A stretch of 64,000 nt of DNA from an uncultured Bacteroidia bacterium (GTDB taxonomy: Bacteria > Bacteroidota > Bacteroidia > Bacteroidales > UBA932), in assembly GCA_902785785.1 (NCBI GenBank), contig CADAAA010000001.1, forward strand, positions 1 to 64,000, written 5' to 3'. Positions 42,488 to 51,218 of this stretch are shown here, piece after piece. A program made the translations under genes and the position numbers. Under the pieces are notes generated by a model. It was given only the letters and a program-made list of their open reading frames with translations, was not told the DNA's origin and did no database searches. Position 1 is the first letter of the stretch. Every line of letters begins with the position of its first letter.

Positions 42488-43585
42488 TTATGGTCTGGTG
42501 ATCAAATGCCATCCGTAGTCGAGTCCGACGGCGAGATTGAACGTCGGCATAATAATCTTTTCGGATGCATTGTAAAGTTCGTCGACATATAGCTTGACGT
42601 TCAGGTTGAGAATCTGTAACTGCGGCTTCTTTGCTAGGAAATTCATCGTCTTCTTCAACGGGAACTCAAGATTGACCCCCTGGGTAAGGGTGGCACCGGC
42701 AAAGAGGGGATCCGCGATGATCAGTCCTGGTTTCCATGCGGAGTATCCGGCCCCTGCAAAAACGTTAACCCCCATTTTGCCTTCCGAGAAAAGGTATCTT
42801 CCGTAATAGGCCATAAAGCGGAGGAAAGCTCCCTTTGTGTCAATACTGCCGCCATTTTCATCGTATCCGAAGTTGTGTGGGCCGACAGCGGCGATGGAAA
42901 GTTCTGTGCCGAACATCCCTTTCCCTTCCCGATGGGCGACTCCCCCGGAAAGACCATAAGCCGGTTCAAACTCCCGCCTCAATGCGCTCCCAGGGAAGAC
43001 ACTGATCAGGTAGAAAAGCACTCTGGTGGATCCTTCCTCAATGCGGCATGGTACTTTGGTAATGTCGAACGCCTCCCGTGATACTGGGTAAGGGCTGGCA
43101 TCACCAGTCTTCCCGATCTCTTGAACGGCGAGACGGTATTGTTCCAAATACCAGGATTCAGGAAGCTTGTGCTTGTTCGTCTCAGGGAAATAATTCTCAT
43201 ATTGATCCTGTCGGAGGTCGTTGTAGAAAAGATAGTCGTCCCGGTAGCGGGAGGCGAAATGCTGGAATACGTCGAATTCCTTCTGGAGCCGTGCGAGGGT
43301 GGCCTCGGTCCTTGCCTCCGGAGATATCCATGACTGGCCGGGGATGATGGACGCCATGATGTCTTGATACTTATAGACAATGTCCTGGGACTTGACAACC
43401 TTGTTCTCCCTTATCAGTGAAAGGGAGATATAGGCATCTTTGACGTTCCCGGCATTCTCTGGGAAAGGCATCTGGAAGTCATACCGTGTCAAGGGGCCAT
43501 CCGCCCAGGATCGGTAAAACTGCGCCCGGCAGCATAGAGAGGCAAGCAGCAGTATCCCGGCGGAAAAGAAAAAGGGAAGTTTCAT
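42488..43585 (-). CDS. Uncharacterised secreted envelope protein
   Basis: 365 residues from the ATG at 43585; the frame is open two codons further only through a TTG. A signal peptide ends near CRAQ. The middle is helical and charged. The C-terminal half alternates hydrophobic and Gly/Tyr residues (GKMGVNVFAGAGYSAW, FNLAVGLDYGWHLITRP), which would fit an outer-membrane beta-barrel. I do not recognise a family. It lies between the AraC gene and the AraC relic, in the same orientation as both. Confidence 0.6.
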   Translation of the reverse strand: MKLPFFFSAGILLLASLCCRAQFYRSWADGPLTRYDFQMPFPENAGNVKDAYISLSLIRENKVVKSQDIVYKYQDIMASIIPGQSWISPEARTEATLARLQKEFDVFQHFASRYRDDYLFYNDLRQDQYENYFPETNKHKLPESWYLEQYRLAVQEIGKTGDASPYPVSREAFDITKVPCRIEEGSTRVLFYLISVFPGSALRREFEPAYGLSGGVAHREGKGMFGTELSIAAVGPHNFGYDENGGSIDTKGAFLRFMAYYGRYLFSEGKMGVNVFAGAGYSAWKPGLIIADPLFAGATLTQGVNLEFPLKKTMNFLAKKPQLQILNLNVKLYVDELYNASEKIIMPTFNLAVGLDYGWHLITRP

Positions 43586-43647
43586 GTACAATAGGCGTTT
43601 AGTTCGGGTAAGTTATAGAAAAATAAACTAATATGCAAGAAAGACGA

Positions 43648-44577
43648 CTAAAAGGACTTGTCTTTTCCTATCCGGTAGTCGCTGGGTGTCAGGCCGGTAT
43701 GTGTCTTGAAAAACTTGTAGAAGACTGACTGGTTGGGGAAATGGAGCAGGTAAACGATCTCCTTTACCGGCATGTCGGAGTACTTGAGCATGTTCTTGGC
43801 TTCGAGTATTACGAAGGAGTCTATCCACTCTGGAGCTGACCTTCCGCTGGCGTTCTTGACCAGCTTGGAGAGATATTTAGGTGTCAGGCATAGCTTGTCC
43901 GCATAGAAAGCGACCTTGCGTTCGGAGTTGTGGTACTCGGCCACGAGTTTGAGGAAACTGTCCAGGATGGTCTGCGACCGGGCCGTCCTGCGGGGATTGC
44001 GCTCCCGCGCGTCCTTGATCTGGCTGGTCCAGATGGAGCCGAGCAGATAGAAGATGGAGGATGCAAGGTAACGCAGCGCGTCACGCGATGCGGAGTTCTC
44101 CGAATGGTACAACGCTTCGGCCAGGTCGAAATAACGCTTGCATATCGCATGGTTCTCCTCGTCAAGGGTGATGCATGGGGTGTCAATGGCGGCAACGCTC
44201 TCATTGAAAAGGCTGTTGAAGTCGAAGCGTATGGTGGACATGAGTTCCTTGGATACAGCGACGACCACGACATCCAGTCTTCCCAGCTTGTCCTTGTCGA
44301 CTTCCGATACCCGGCAGATAGATCCAGGGATGCAGATGACAAGGGAGTTCTTCCTCACCCTTACCGGTTTGAGGTTGATCTCTATGGTGAAATCACCGTC
44401 TATGCAAAACAGTGCCAGGTAGCAGTTGAAGCGGCAGGGTTCATCCATGAAAGCCCCCATGCTCTCCTCATAACGTTGTTCCGAAATGAAGAAGGCATCG
44501 GAGAGATTCTCGTTGTCCTTGGCGGAGAATACCCTTCTCAGACTCCGTATGTCCAGTTCGTGAAATGAGTTTGTCAT
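43648..44577 (-). CDS. AraC-family transcription regulator
   Basis: 309 residues from the ATG at 44577; the upstream extension of the frame runs through the operator region and is rejected. An N-terminal sensing domain (about 1-170) precedes the double helix-turn-helix AraC domain (about 205-305; ADKLCLTPKYLSKLVKNASGRSAPEWIDSFVILEA, PNQSVFYKFFKTHTGLTPSDYR). It is divergent from the TolC-HlyD-permease operon and so is the likely regulator of it. The ligand is unknown. Confidence 0.92.
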   Translation of the reverse strand: MTNSFHELDIRSLRRVFSAKDNENLSDAFFISEQRYEESMGAFMDEPCRFNCYLALFCIDGDFTIEINLKPVRVRKNSLVICIPGSICRVSEVDKDKLGRLDVVVVAVSKELMSTIRFDFNSLFNESVAAIDTPCITLDEENHAICKRYFDLAEALYHSENSASRDALRYLASSIFYLLGSIWTSQIKDARERNPRRTARSQTILDSFLKLVAEYHNSERKVAFYADKLCLTPKYLSKLVKNASGRSAPEWIDSFVILEAKNMLKYSDMPVKEIVYLLHFPNQSVFYKFFKTHTGLTPSDYRIGKDKSF

Positions 44578-44621
44578 GACAGTCCTGCTTTCGTCTTTTG
44601 CAAAGATGCGAAAAAAGGCCG

Positions 44622-44716
44622 AAAGTCGATTGTTTAAAAGTCGAATCGATTGATATAAATGCCATATATTCGACTTTTTGACATTAAATATGACCAAATT
44701 GGTCTAATTTTAGTCG
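44622..44716. promoter_or_regulatory. Candidate AraC operator with repeated AGTCGA sites
   Basis: AAAAGTCGAAT (44636-44646) is perfectly inverted as ATTCGACTTTT (44668-44678). Further direct copies are AAAGTCGAT at 44622-44630 and TTAGTCGAAG near 44710. All lie between the divergent AraC and TolC genes, a normal place for AraC-type binding sites. Confidence 0.65.
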
Positions 44717-44787
44717 AAGTTGTCGCCCTTTCTGGCCATGTTTTTGTTCTTTTCCGTGCCCCGGAAAACAAAGACAAAAAACAGCAT

Positions 44788-46374
44788 ATGAAAAGGATTA
44801 TGATGATAATTCCGGCGCTTGCCTGCCTGCTGATGCCGCTTGAAACGGCAGCGCAGACAGCCCTGACGCTGGAGGACTGCCACCGTATGGCAGTCGAGAA
44901 CAGCAGGACGCTGTCACAGGCACGTACGCAGGTCGAGATGGCCGGTTACGACCGCAAGATCGCCCTGGCCAACTATTTCCCCAACCTGTCGGTGACGGGA
45001 ACGTATCAATACAACGACCGCGACATAGCGCTCATCGGCGATGCCCAGTCCGCTGCCCTGACCAATATGGGTACGGCGGCGCAGGCGGCGCTGGACGGCG
45101 CTTTCGCAGCCGCCGGCGCGCAGATGGGCGCCGCCGCCCAGGGTGCCATGGCACAGCTCCAGACAGCGATCATGACCAACCCTGCCATGGCTGCGGAATA
45201 CATGGGCAGCCCAATGTGGCAGACTGTCCTGGGGATGCTGCAGCAGATGGACTTCAACGGTATGGCCGCTCCGTCCATAGCCGATCCCATCAACGCTATC
45301 GGCCAGTCGATAGATGAAGCGCTTCACCCTGACCTGCACAATGTGTACGCGGGAGTCGTTTCTGTCCAGCAGCCGGTGTTCATGGGCGGCAAGATAGTCT
45401 ATTCCAACCAGATGGCCGCCCTGGCGGAGGAACTGGCACGAAGCCGCTACGACCAGGAGTACGCCGACATCGTCATCGACGTGGACCAGGCATATTGGCA
45501 GATAGTCAGCATCGCCGCAAAGGAGAGGCTGGCGGAATCCTATGCCGGGCTTCTGCACCAGCTTGAGCACGACATAAGGGTATCCGTAGATGAAGGGGTG
45601 ATGACCGAAGCGGATGCGCTCCAGGTCAAGGTCAAGTCCAACGAAGCTGACATGCTCCTCACGAAGTCCCGCAACGGCCTGACACTTGCCAAGATGTTGC
45701 TGTGCAAGCGCATAGGTTTGCCGCTCGATTCGGAGATCGTCCTTGCGGATGAGAATACCGAGGTAATCCCGGTCCCCGTCAAGGAGACCGGCAAGGACAT
45801 CGAGAGCGTCTATGCCGACCGCCCGGAGACCCGCAGCCTCTCACTGGCTTCGGACATCTATGAGAAGAAAGCGAAGATAGCGCGTGCCGACCTGCTTCCG
45901 AAGGTAGCGCTGACCGCCAATTACCTCGTCTCCAACCCCAATGCCTTCAACGGCTTCAGCAACAGTTGGAACGGAGGCATGTTCAATGCCGGCGTGAGCG
46001 TGAATATCCCGCTTTTCCACGGCTTCGAGGCCACCAACAAGTACCGCAAGGCCAAGGCTGAGGCGACGCTCTACCAGGACCAGTACGAGGATGCCCGCGA
46101 ACTTATCCTTCTGCAGGTCACCCAGCAGGAAAAGCTCTTTGACGAAGCAAGGGAAAAGCTGACGATGGCTTCCTCTAACCTCGAGAGCGCGGAGGAGAAT
46201 CTCCGTAGCGCCACCGTGGGGTTCGAGGCCGGAGTGATCGACTCCGACACCGTGATGGCGGCACAGACCGCCTGGCTCCAGGCCAATTCCGAACTCATAG
46301 ACGCGGGTACGGAACTGCAGATGGCTGCCGCAAACCTCCGCAAGGCCAACGGCGATATGAATGATAACGAATAA
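44788..46374 (+). CDS. TolC-family outer-membrane efflux protein
   Basis: 528 residues from the ATG at 44788, chosen because it gives the signal peptide (MKRIMMIIPALACLLMPLETAAQ). Two TolC repeats are visible (LEDCHRMAVENSRTLSQA... and the second half from about 330). An Ala/Met/Gln-rich stretch at about 84-185 lies between YNDRD and VQQPVF, within the first beta-barrel section. TolC proteins form the outer-membrane channel of tripartite pumps. It is the first gene of an operon with the HlyD-type adaptor and two permeases. Confidence 0.9.
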   Translation: MKRIMMIIPALACLLMPLETAAQTALTLEDCHRMAVENSRTLSQARTQVEMAGYDRKIALANYFPNLSVTGTYQYNDRDIALIGDAQSAALTNMGTAAQAALDGAFAAAGAQMGAAAQGAMAQLQTAIMTNPAMAAEYMGSPMWQTVLGMLQQMDFNGMAAPSIADPINAIGQSIDEALHPDLHNVYAGVVSVQQPVFMGGKIVYSNQMAALAEELARSRYDQEYADIVIDVDQAYWQIVSIAAKERLAESYAGLLHQLEHDIRVSVDEGVMTEADALQVKVKSNEADMLLTKSRNGLTLAKMLLCKRIGLPLDSEIVLADENTEVIPVPVKETGKDIESVYADRPETRSLSLASDIYEKKAKIARADLLPKVALTANYLVSNPNAFNGFSNSWNGGMFNAGVSVNIPLFHGFEATNKYRKAKAEATLYQDQYEDARELILLQVTQQEKLFDEAREKLTMASSNLESAEENLRSATVGFEAGVIDSDTVMAAQTAWLQANSELIDAGTELQMAAANLRKANGDMNDNE

Positions 46375-46386
46375 AAAAATAAAGAT

Positions 46387-47373
46387 ATGGAAAAGAAGAA
46401 GAATTACAATCTGGTCATCGGGCTTGCCGCCCTTGTGGCCATTGTGCTGATAATCGCATTCGTAGGATATCTTGTCAGCAAGCCTAAGCCGCATATCATC
46501 CAGGGTGAGGCTGAGGCCACGGAATACAGGATTTCATGTATGGTCCCCGGCCATGTGACCGAACTCTACTGCCGTGAAGGCCAGGAGATCAGCAAAGGCG
46601 ACACCGTCGCATTCATAGATTCCCCCCAGGTAAGGGCAAAGATGGCGCAGGCGCAGGCCGCGCGCAGCGCCGCCCAGGCGCAGAGCGCCAAGGCGCGCAA
46701 CGGCGCGCGCCAGGAGCAGATAGCCGGTGCTTATGAGCTCTGGCAGCAGGCCCTGGTTCAGGAGGATGTCATGAAGAAGTCTTTCGAACGCATACAGAAC
46801 CTGTATGACCAGAAGGTTGTCGCCGCACAGAAATATGATGAGACCAAGGCGAAGTACGACGCCGCCGTCGCTCAGGCGAAGGCTGCCAAGAGCCAGTACG
46901 ACATGGCGCTGAGCGGAGCCCGCGACGAGGACAAGGCCGCAGCCGCAGCCCTGGTCCGCCAGGCCGAGGGAGCCATCCAGGAGGTTGACTCCTATATGGA
47001 GCAACTGTACCTCACGGCTCCTGCGGACGGCATCGTCTCCAATATCTATCCCAAGCAGGGTGAACTTGTCGGACAGGGCTCTCCGGTGATGACGGTTACC
47101 GATCTGTCGGACATCTGGTTTACCTTCAACATCCGCGAGGACCAGCTTCACGGGATGAATACCGGTGACATTCTGACACTCAGCGTTCCCGCCCTCGACG
47201 GCGTGAAGCTTCAGGCGACGGTGAACTATATTGCCGTCCGTGAGTCCTATGCGACCTGGAAGGCTACACGTGAGACCGACCAGTACGATGCCAAGACCTT
47301 CGAGGTCAGGGCAGTCCCTAACGAAACCGTCGAAGGCCTGCGTCCCGGTATGACAGTACTTGTAGTGAAATGA
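46387..47373 (+). CDS. HlyD-family membrane fusion protein
   Basis: A 328-residue periplasmic adaptor with one N-terminal membrane helix (about 8-29), a lipoyl-like half (GEAEATEYRISCMVPGHVTELYCREGQEISKGDTVAFID), a long Ala/Gln/Lys-rich coiled hairpin (about 80-200), a returning lipoyl half (LTAPADGIVSNIYPKQGELV) and a beta-barrel domain. It links the inner-membrane transporter to the TolC protein. Its stop overlaps the next start as ATGA (47370-47373). Confidence 0.92.
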   Translation: MEKKKNYNLVIGLAALVAIVLIIAFVGYLVSKPKPHIIQGEAEATEYRISCMVPGHVTELYCREGQEISKGDTVAFIDSPQVRAKMAQAQAARSAAQAQSAKARNGARQEQIAGAYELWQQALVQEDVMKKSFERIQNLYDQKVVAAQKYDETKAKYDAAVAQAKAAKSQYDMALSGARDEDKAAAAALVRQAEGAIQEVDSYMEQLYLTAPADGIVSNIYPKQGELVGQGSPVMTVTDLSDIWFTFNIREDQLHGMNTGDILTLSVPALDGVKLQATVNYIAVRESYATWKATRETDQYDAKTFEVRAVPNETVEGLRPGMTVLVVK

Positions 47374-48539
47374 CATTCATAGGTAAAATATGGAACGTCG
47401 TCCGGCGCGAGGTCCGGATCTGGGTCCGCAGGCCTGTCTATATCGTCGGGTCCGTGTTCGTGATGGCGTTCTGCACGGTCTTCTACCTGACATTCCTCAG
47501 GGACGGCGTCCCTTCCGATGTGCCCATCGCCGTGGTCGATCTCGACAACTCGAGCACCTCCCGCGAATTCTGCCGCCAACTCGACGCCACACAGTTGGGC
47601 CGGGTCGTCCGCTATGACGACTTCGCCCCAGCCCGCGCCGACATGCAGGGAGGCCGGGTGACGTCCGTCTGCGTCATCCCAGACGGCTTCAACCGCGACA
47701 TCCAGGCCCAGCGTCAGCCTACTGTAAGCATCTATATCAACGGGCTTTACTTCCTTGGAGGTTCGCTCGCCTGGAAGGATCTCCTGACGATGGTCAACCT
47801 CACTGGAGGAGCCGTGCAGAGGGAAGTCCTGCGGATGCAGGGAGTGCCCGAAAGCAGCATCATGGGACTGCTTCGGCCGGTAGACATCGACGTCCACCAG
47901 ATCGGCAATCCTACCATGAACTACGGAGCCTACCTCGCCAACATGATGATTCCGGGAATGCTCCAGATGGTTGTCATCATCCTGCTCATATATTCGCTCG
48001 GCACCGAACTCAAATACGGAACGGGCCGTCACCTCCTCCAGTCTGTGGACGGCGACATCTACGCTGCGGTCAGCGGGAAGATGGCACTGTATACAGTGTT
48101 GTTCACTTTGATCGGCTGGACCATAGAGGTGATCCTTTACAAATGGATGCATTTCCCGCTGGCGGGGCGGCTTGGCCAGATGCTGCTGGCCTGTTTCCTC
48201 CTTGTGCTGGCATCCGAGGCCGTGGCTGTCTTCATTATCGGACTAGTGCCTGTGTGCCGTTTCGCTCTTAGCATAGGCGCGCTGTACAGCGTGCTGGGCC
48301 TCTCCCTGACAGGTTTCACCCTGCCGGTCGAGGCCATGCCCGCAGGCCTGCGCGGCCTTGCCCTGATGTATCCGCTCAGGTACTATTACGGTATGTATGT
48401 CCAGGTGGGCGTGTTCGGAAGCGGATTCGGTCAATGGTTTTTCTATGTGGTTATGCTGATGCTATTCTGTTTCCTTCCTTTTCTCGTGATGAGGAGGCTT
48501 GGCCATGCATATGAATATCTTGATTATGAGAGGAATTAG
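47370..48539 (+). CDS. ABC-2-type transport permease 1
   Basis: A 389-residue membrane protein with one N-terminal helix (about 20-42), a large periplasmic domain with IAVVDLDNSSTSREFCRQLDAT, and about five C-terminal helices. This is the ABC2_membrane_3/YhgE-like architecture used in drug or lipid export. No ATP-binding cassette is fused or adjacent. It is translationally coupled to the HlyD gene and followed 3 bases later by a paralogue. Confidence 0.88.
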   Translation: MTFIGKIWNVVRREVRIWVRRPVYIVGSVFVMAFCTVFYLTFLRDGVPSDVPIAVVDLDNSSTSREFCRQLDATQLGRVVRYDDFAPARADMQGGRVTSVCVIPDGFNRDIQAQRQPTVSIYINGLYFLGGSLAWKDLLTMVNLTGGAVQREVLRMQGVPESSIMGLLRPVDIDVHQIGNPTMNYGAYLANMMIPGMLQMVVIILLIYSLGTELKYGTGRHLLQSVDGDIYAAVSGKMALYTVLFTLIGWTIEVILYKWMHFPLAGRLGQMLLACFLLVLASEAVAVFIIGLVPVCRFALSIGALYSVLGLSLTGFTLPVEAMPAGLRGLALMYPLRYYYGMYVQVGVFGSGFGQWFFYVVMLMLFCFLPFLVMRRLGHAYEYLDYERN

Positions 48540-48542
48540 ACA

Positions 48543-49811
48543 ATGAAAGAGACTTATGTTAAAAGCTGGCTGAAAGATGCCTTGGGCATCTTCAACCTCG
48601 AACTCGGACGGCTGTTACGGGACGGAGGAGTGATGATTATCTTCATTGTCGCAGGATTCCTGTACCCGATACTGTACAATTTCGTGTACAGGAACGGAGT
48701 GTTGGAGGATACCCCCATCGCCGTGGTGGACGATGCCGGCTGCACCGACAGCCGCCGGATGATACGCGAGATGGATGCCACCAGGGAGATCGAGATAGCG
48801 TACAGGTGTACCGACATGGAGGAGGCCAGGGAACTTTTCCGTGACCGGAGAGTGAATGGCATCATCTATTTCCCCTCCGACTTCGGAGACCGTCTGGCGA
48901 ACAAGGAGACAGCGGTATTCAGCATCTATGCAGACATGAGCAGTTTCCTGTACTACAAGAACCTGCTGATGGGTTCGGAGTTCGTGATGCTGAACGAGAT
49001 AAACGGCATCAAGGTCGAACGCTACCGTTTCGACGGCCTGACTGACCAGCAGGCGGACGCTTCCGTGAACACCGTCCTGTACGACGATGTCAATCCCTAT
49101 AACAGGGCGTTTTCCTATAGCATCTTCCTGATATCTGCCATACTGATGCTCATCATACAGCAGGTAATGTTCTACGGCATGAGTATGTCGGTTGGGACCA
49201 TGCGGGAGGAGAACCGCAGTTTCGCTTCGTTGCCGGACACCCTGAGGGGTCGTGGCGTCGGCCGCGTGGTACTTGGCCGCGGAGCTGTCTATTGGCTGAT
49301 TTTCATGGTCATAGGCATATACGTGACCACGATAGTTCCGGCGATGTTCGGATTCCCGCAGCGCGGAAGCTTCCGGGATATCATGACACTGCTTGCCATC
49401 TTCGTGACGGTGTGCGTATTCTTCTGCATGACTTGGAGCACGTTGGTGACGCGGCGTGAGTCCGCATTCATCCTGTTCCTGTTCATGTCTCCGGTGTGCA
49501 TCTTCCTTACCGGGTGCAGCTGGCCGACGACCGCGTTCCCTGCATTCTGGAAATGGTTCTCGTACCTTTTCCCGTCCACTTTCGGATGCCAGGCCTTCAT
49601 TGACCTGAACACTGCCGGAGCGGACCTTGAGATAGTTGCACCCCAGTTGAAAGCCCTCTGCCTTCAGGGCATGGTGTACTTCGCATTGGCCTGCGGGGCT
49701 GTCTATGTCGAGAACTTCGTTCTCAAGCGCAAGGGCAGGATAGACGAGGTGCGCAGGGAAGTGGAAGGCCGGATTGAGCGGCGGATAGGGGCTGAGAAGA
49801 TTCAAATTTGA
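48543..49811 (+). CDS. ABC-2-type transport permease 2
   Basis: A 422-residue paralogue of the preceding permease with the same layout: N-terminal helix (about 28-50), periplasmic domain beginning IAVVDDAGCTDSRRMIREMDAT, and C-terminal helices from about 195, with the tail EGRIERRIGAEKIQI. The pair probably forms a heterodimeric membrane part. No ATPase gene lies between it and the next operon. Confidence 0.88.
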   Translation: MKETYVKSWLKDALGIFNLELGRLLRDGGVMIIFIVAGFLYPILYNFVYRNGVLEDTPIAVVDDAGCTDSRRMIREMDATREIEIAYRCTDMEEARELFRDRRVNGIIYFPSDFGDRLANKETAVFSIYADMSSFLYYKNLLMGSEFVMLNEINGIKVERYRFDGLTDQQADASVNTVLYDDVNPYNRAFSYSIFLISAILMLIIQQVMFYGMSMSVGTMREENRSFASLPDTLRGRGVGRVVLGRGAVYWLIFMVIGIYVTTIVPAMFGFPQRGSFRDIMTLLAIFVTVCVFFCMTWSTLVTRRESAFILFLFMSPVCIFLTGCSWPTTAFPAFWKWFSYLFPSTFGCQAFIDLNTAGADLEIVAPQLKALCLQGMVYFALACGAVYVENFVLKRKGRIDEVRREVEGRIERRIGAEKIQI

Positions 49812-49851
49812 CAAAAAACGCCACTTTTCCATTATTTATTCGTAACTTCGT

Positions 49852-49892
49852 GGGCTATCGGACATTTGTCCGACAGCCCATGATTTTTATTG
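49852..49892 (+). terminator. Hairpin between the efflux operon and the MFS gene
   Basis: GGGCTATCGGAC (49852-49863) pairs with GTCCGACAGCCC (49868-49879) with one mismatch and a 4-base loop, followed by ATGATTTTTATT. It probably ends the efflux operon. A -7-like TAACTTCG at 49842 would instead place it in the MFS leader, where it could attenuate. Confidence 0.65.
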
Positions 49893-49901
49893 AGAAACTA
49901 T

Positions 49902-51191
49902 ATGGCAAAGAAAAACACTAATCTAGTAGCGATCATCACGATGTGCTTCATCTTCGCGATGATTTCCTTCGTGACCAACATGGCCGCCCCGTTCGGCAAC
50001 ATCTGGCAGGTCAAGTTCGCCAATGCCGGAATGCTCGGCAATCTCATGAACTTCACCGCATACCTCTTCATGGGTATCCCTGCCGGCAAGATGCTGATGA
50101 AGATCGGTTACAAGAAGACCACGCTCATCGCACTCGCCGTCGGATTCGTCGGCGTGTTCGTGCAGTGGCTTTCCAGCAAGGTCGGCGGCGATGTGTTCGC
50201 CCTGGCCGTCTATCTCCTTGGAGCTTTCATCTGCGGCTTCTGCGTCTGCATGCTCAACACCGTGGTCAACCCGATGCTGAACATCCTCGGCGGCGGCGGC
50301 AACCGCGGCAACCAGTTCATCCAGATCGGCGGTACCATGAATTCCCTTGCCGGTACCCTCACCCCGTTCCTCGTGGGTGTCCTCATCGGCACGGTCACTG
50401 ACAAGACCGCGATGTCCGACGTGGCTCCGCTGCTCTTCATCGCCATGGCCGTCTTTGCGATCGCGTTCGTCATCATCTCCCTGGTGAAGATCCCCGAGCC
50501 GGCTCAGGAGCGTAAGGCCGTCAAGTATGAGGCCAGCCCTTGGAAGTTCCGCCACTGCGTACTCGGTATCCTCGCCATCTTCTTCTATGTCGGCATCGAG
50601 ATCGGCATCCCTTCGCAGCTGAACTTCTTCCTGTCCGATCCCACGGGTAAGGGTGCGTTCGCTGCCGGTACGGCCGGAGCTGCCGCCATCGGAGGCGCCA
50701 TCGCTGCCATGTACTGGCTGCTTATGATGGTCGGCCGCCTCTGCAGTTCGCTCATCAGTGGCAAGGTCAGCACCCGCGCACAGCTCATCACGCTGTCCTC
50801 CCTTGCCATCCTCCTCATATTCCTCGGCATCGTCCTGCCCAAGACCGTCATGGTCTCCATGCCCGGCTACATCGCCGGTCAGGGCTTCGTGATGCACAGG
50901 GTCCCGGTCACCGCTCTCCTGTTCGTGCTCTGCGGCCTTTGCACCTCAGTCATGTGGGGCGCCATCTTCAATCTTTCGGTCGAGGGTCTCGGCAAGTACA
51001 CCGAGCAGGCATCCGGCATCTTCATGATGATGGTGGTCGGCGGCGGCATCATGCCTCTCATCCAGGATTTCATCGCGAAGCATGTCGGCTACATGGCCTC
51101 CTACTGGCTCGTGATAGCCATGCTCGCCTACATCCTCTACTATGCCCTCCTGGGCTGCAAGAACGTCAACAAGGACATCCCGGTGGACTAA
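49902..51191 (+). CDS. MFS sugar transporter (FHS/GlcP-like)
   Basis: 429 residues from the ATG at 49902; an upstream TTG at 49890 lies in the T-rich tail of the hairpin and is rejected. About twelve hydrophobic helices are visible. YLFMGIPAGKMLMKIGYKKT matches the MFS loop 2-3 motif of the fucose/glucose:H+ symporter group. It is followed 27 bases later by a ROK kinase gene, so uptake and phosphorylation of a hexose, probably glucose, is a reasonable inference. Confidence 0.88.
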   Translation: MAKKNTNLVAIITMCFIFAMISFVTNMAAPFGNIWQVKFANAGMLGNLMNFTAYLFMGIPAGKMLMKIGYKKTTLIALAVGFVGVFVQWLSSKVGGDVFALAVYLLGAFICGFCVCMLNTVVNPMLNILGGGGNRGNQFIQIGGTMNSLAGTLTPFLVGVLIGTVTDKTAMSDVAPLLFIAMAVFAIAFVIISLVKIPEPAQERKAVKYEASPWKFRHCVLGILAIFFYVGIEIGIPSQLNFFLSDPTGKGAFAAGTAGAAAIGGAIAAMYWLLMMVGRLCSSLISGKVSTRAQLITLSSLAILLIFLGIVLPKTVMVSMPGYIAGQGFVMHRVPVTALLFVLCGLCTSVMWGAIFNLSVEGLGKYTEQASGIFMMMVVGGGIMPLIQDFIAKHVGYMASYWLVIAMLAYILYYALLGCKNVNKDIPVD

Positions 51192-51218
51192 TAATCAGAT
51201 AAAGATAAAGATAAAGAT

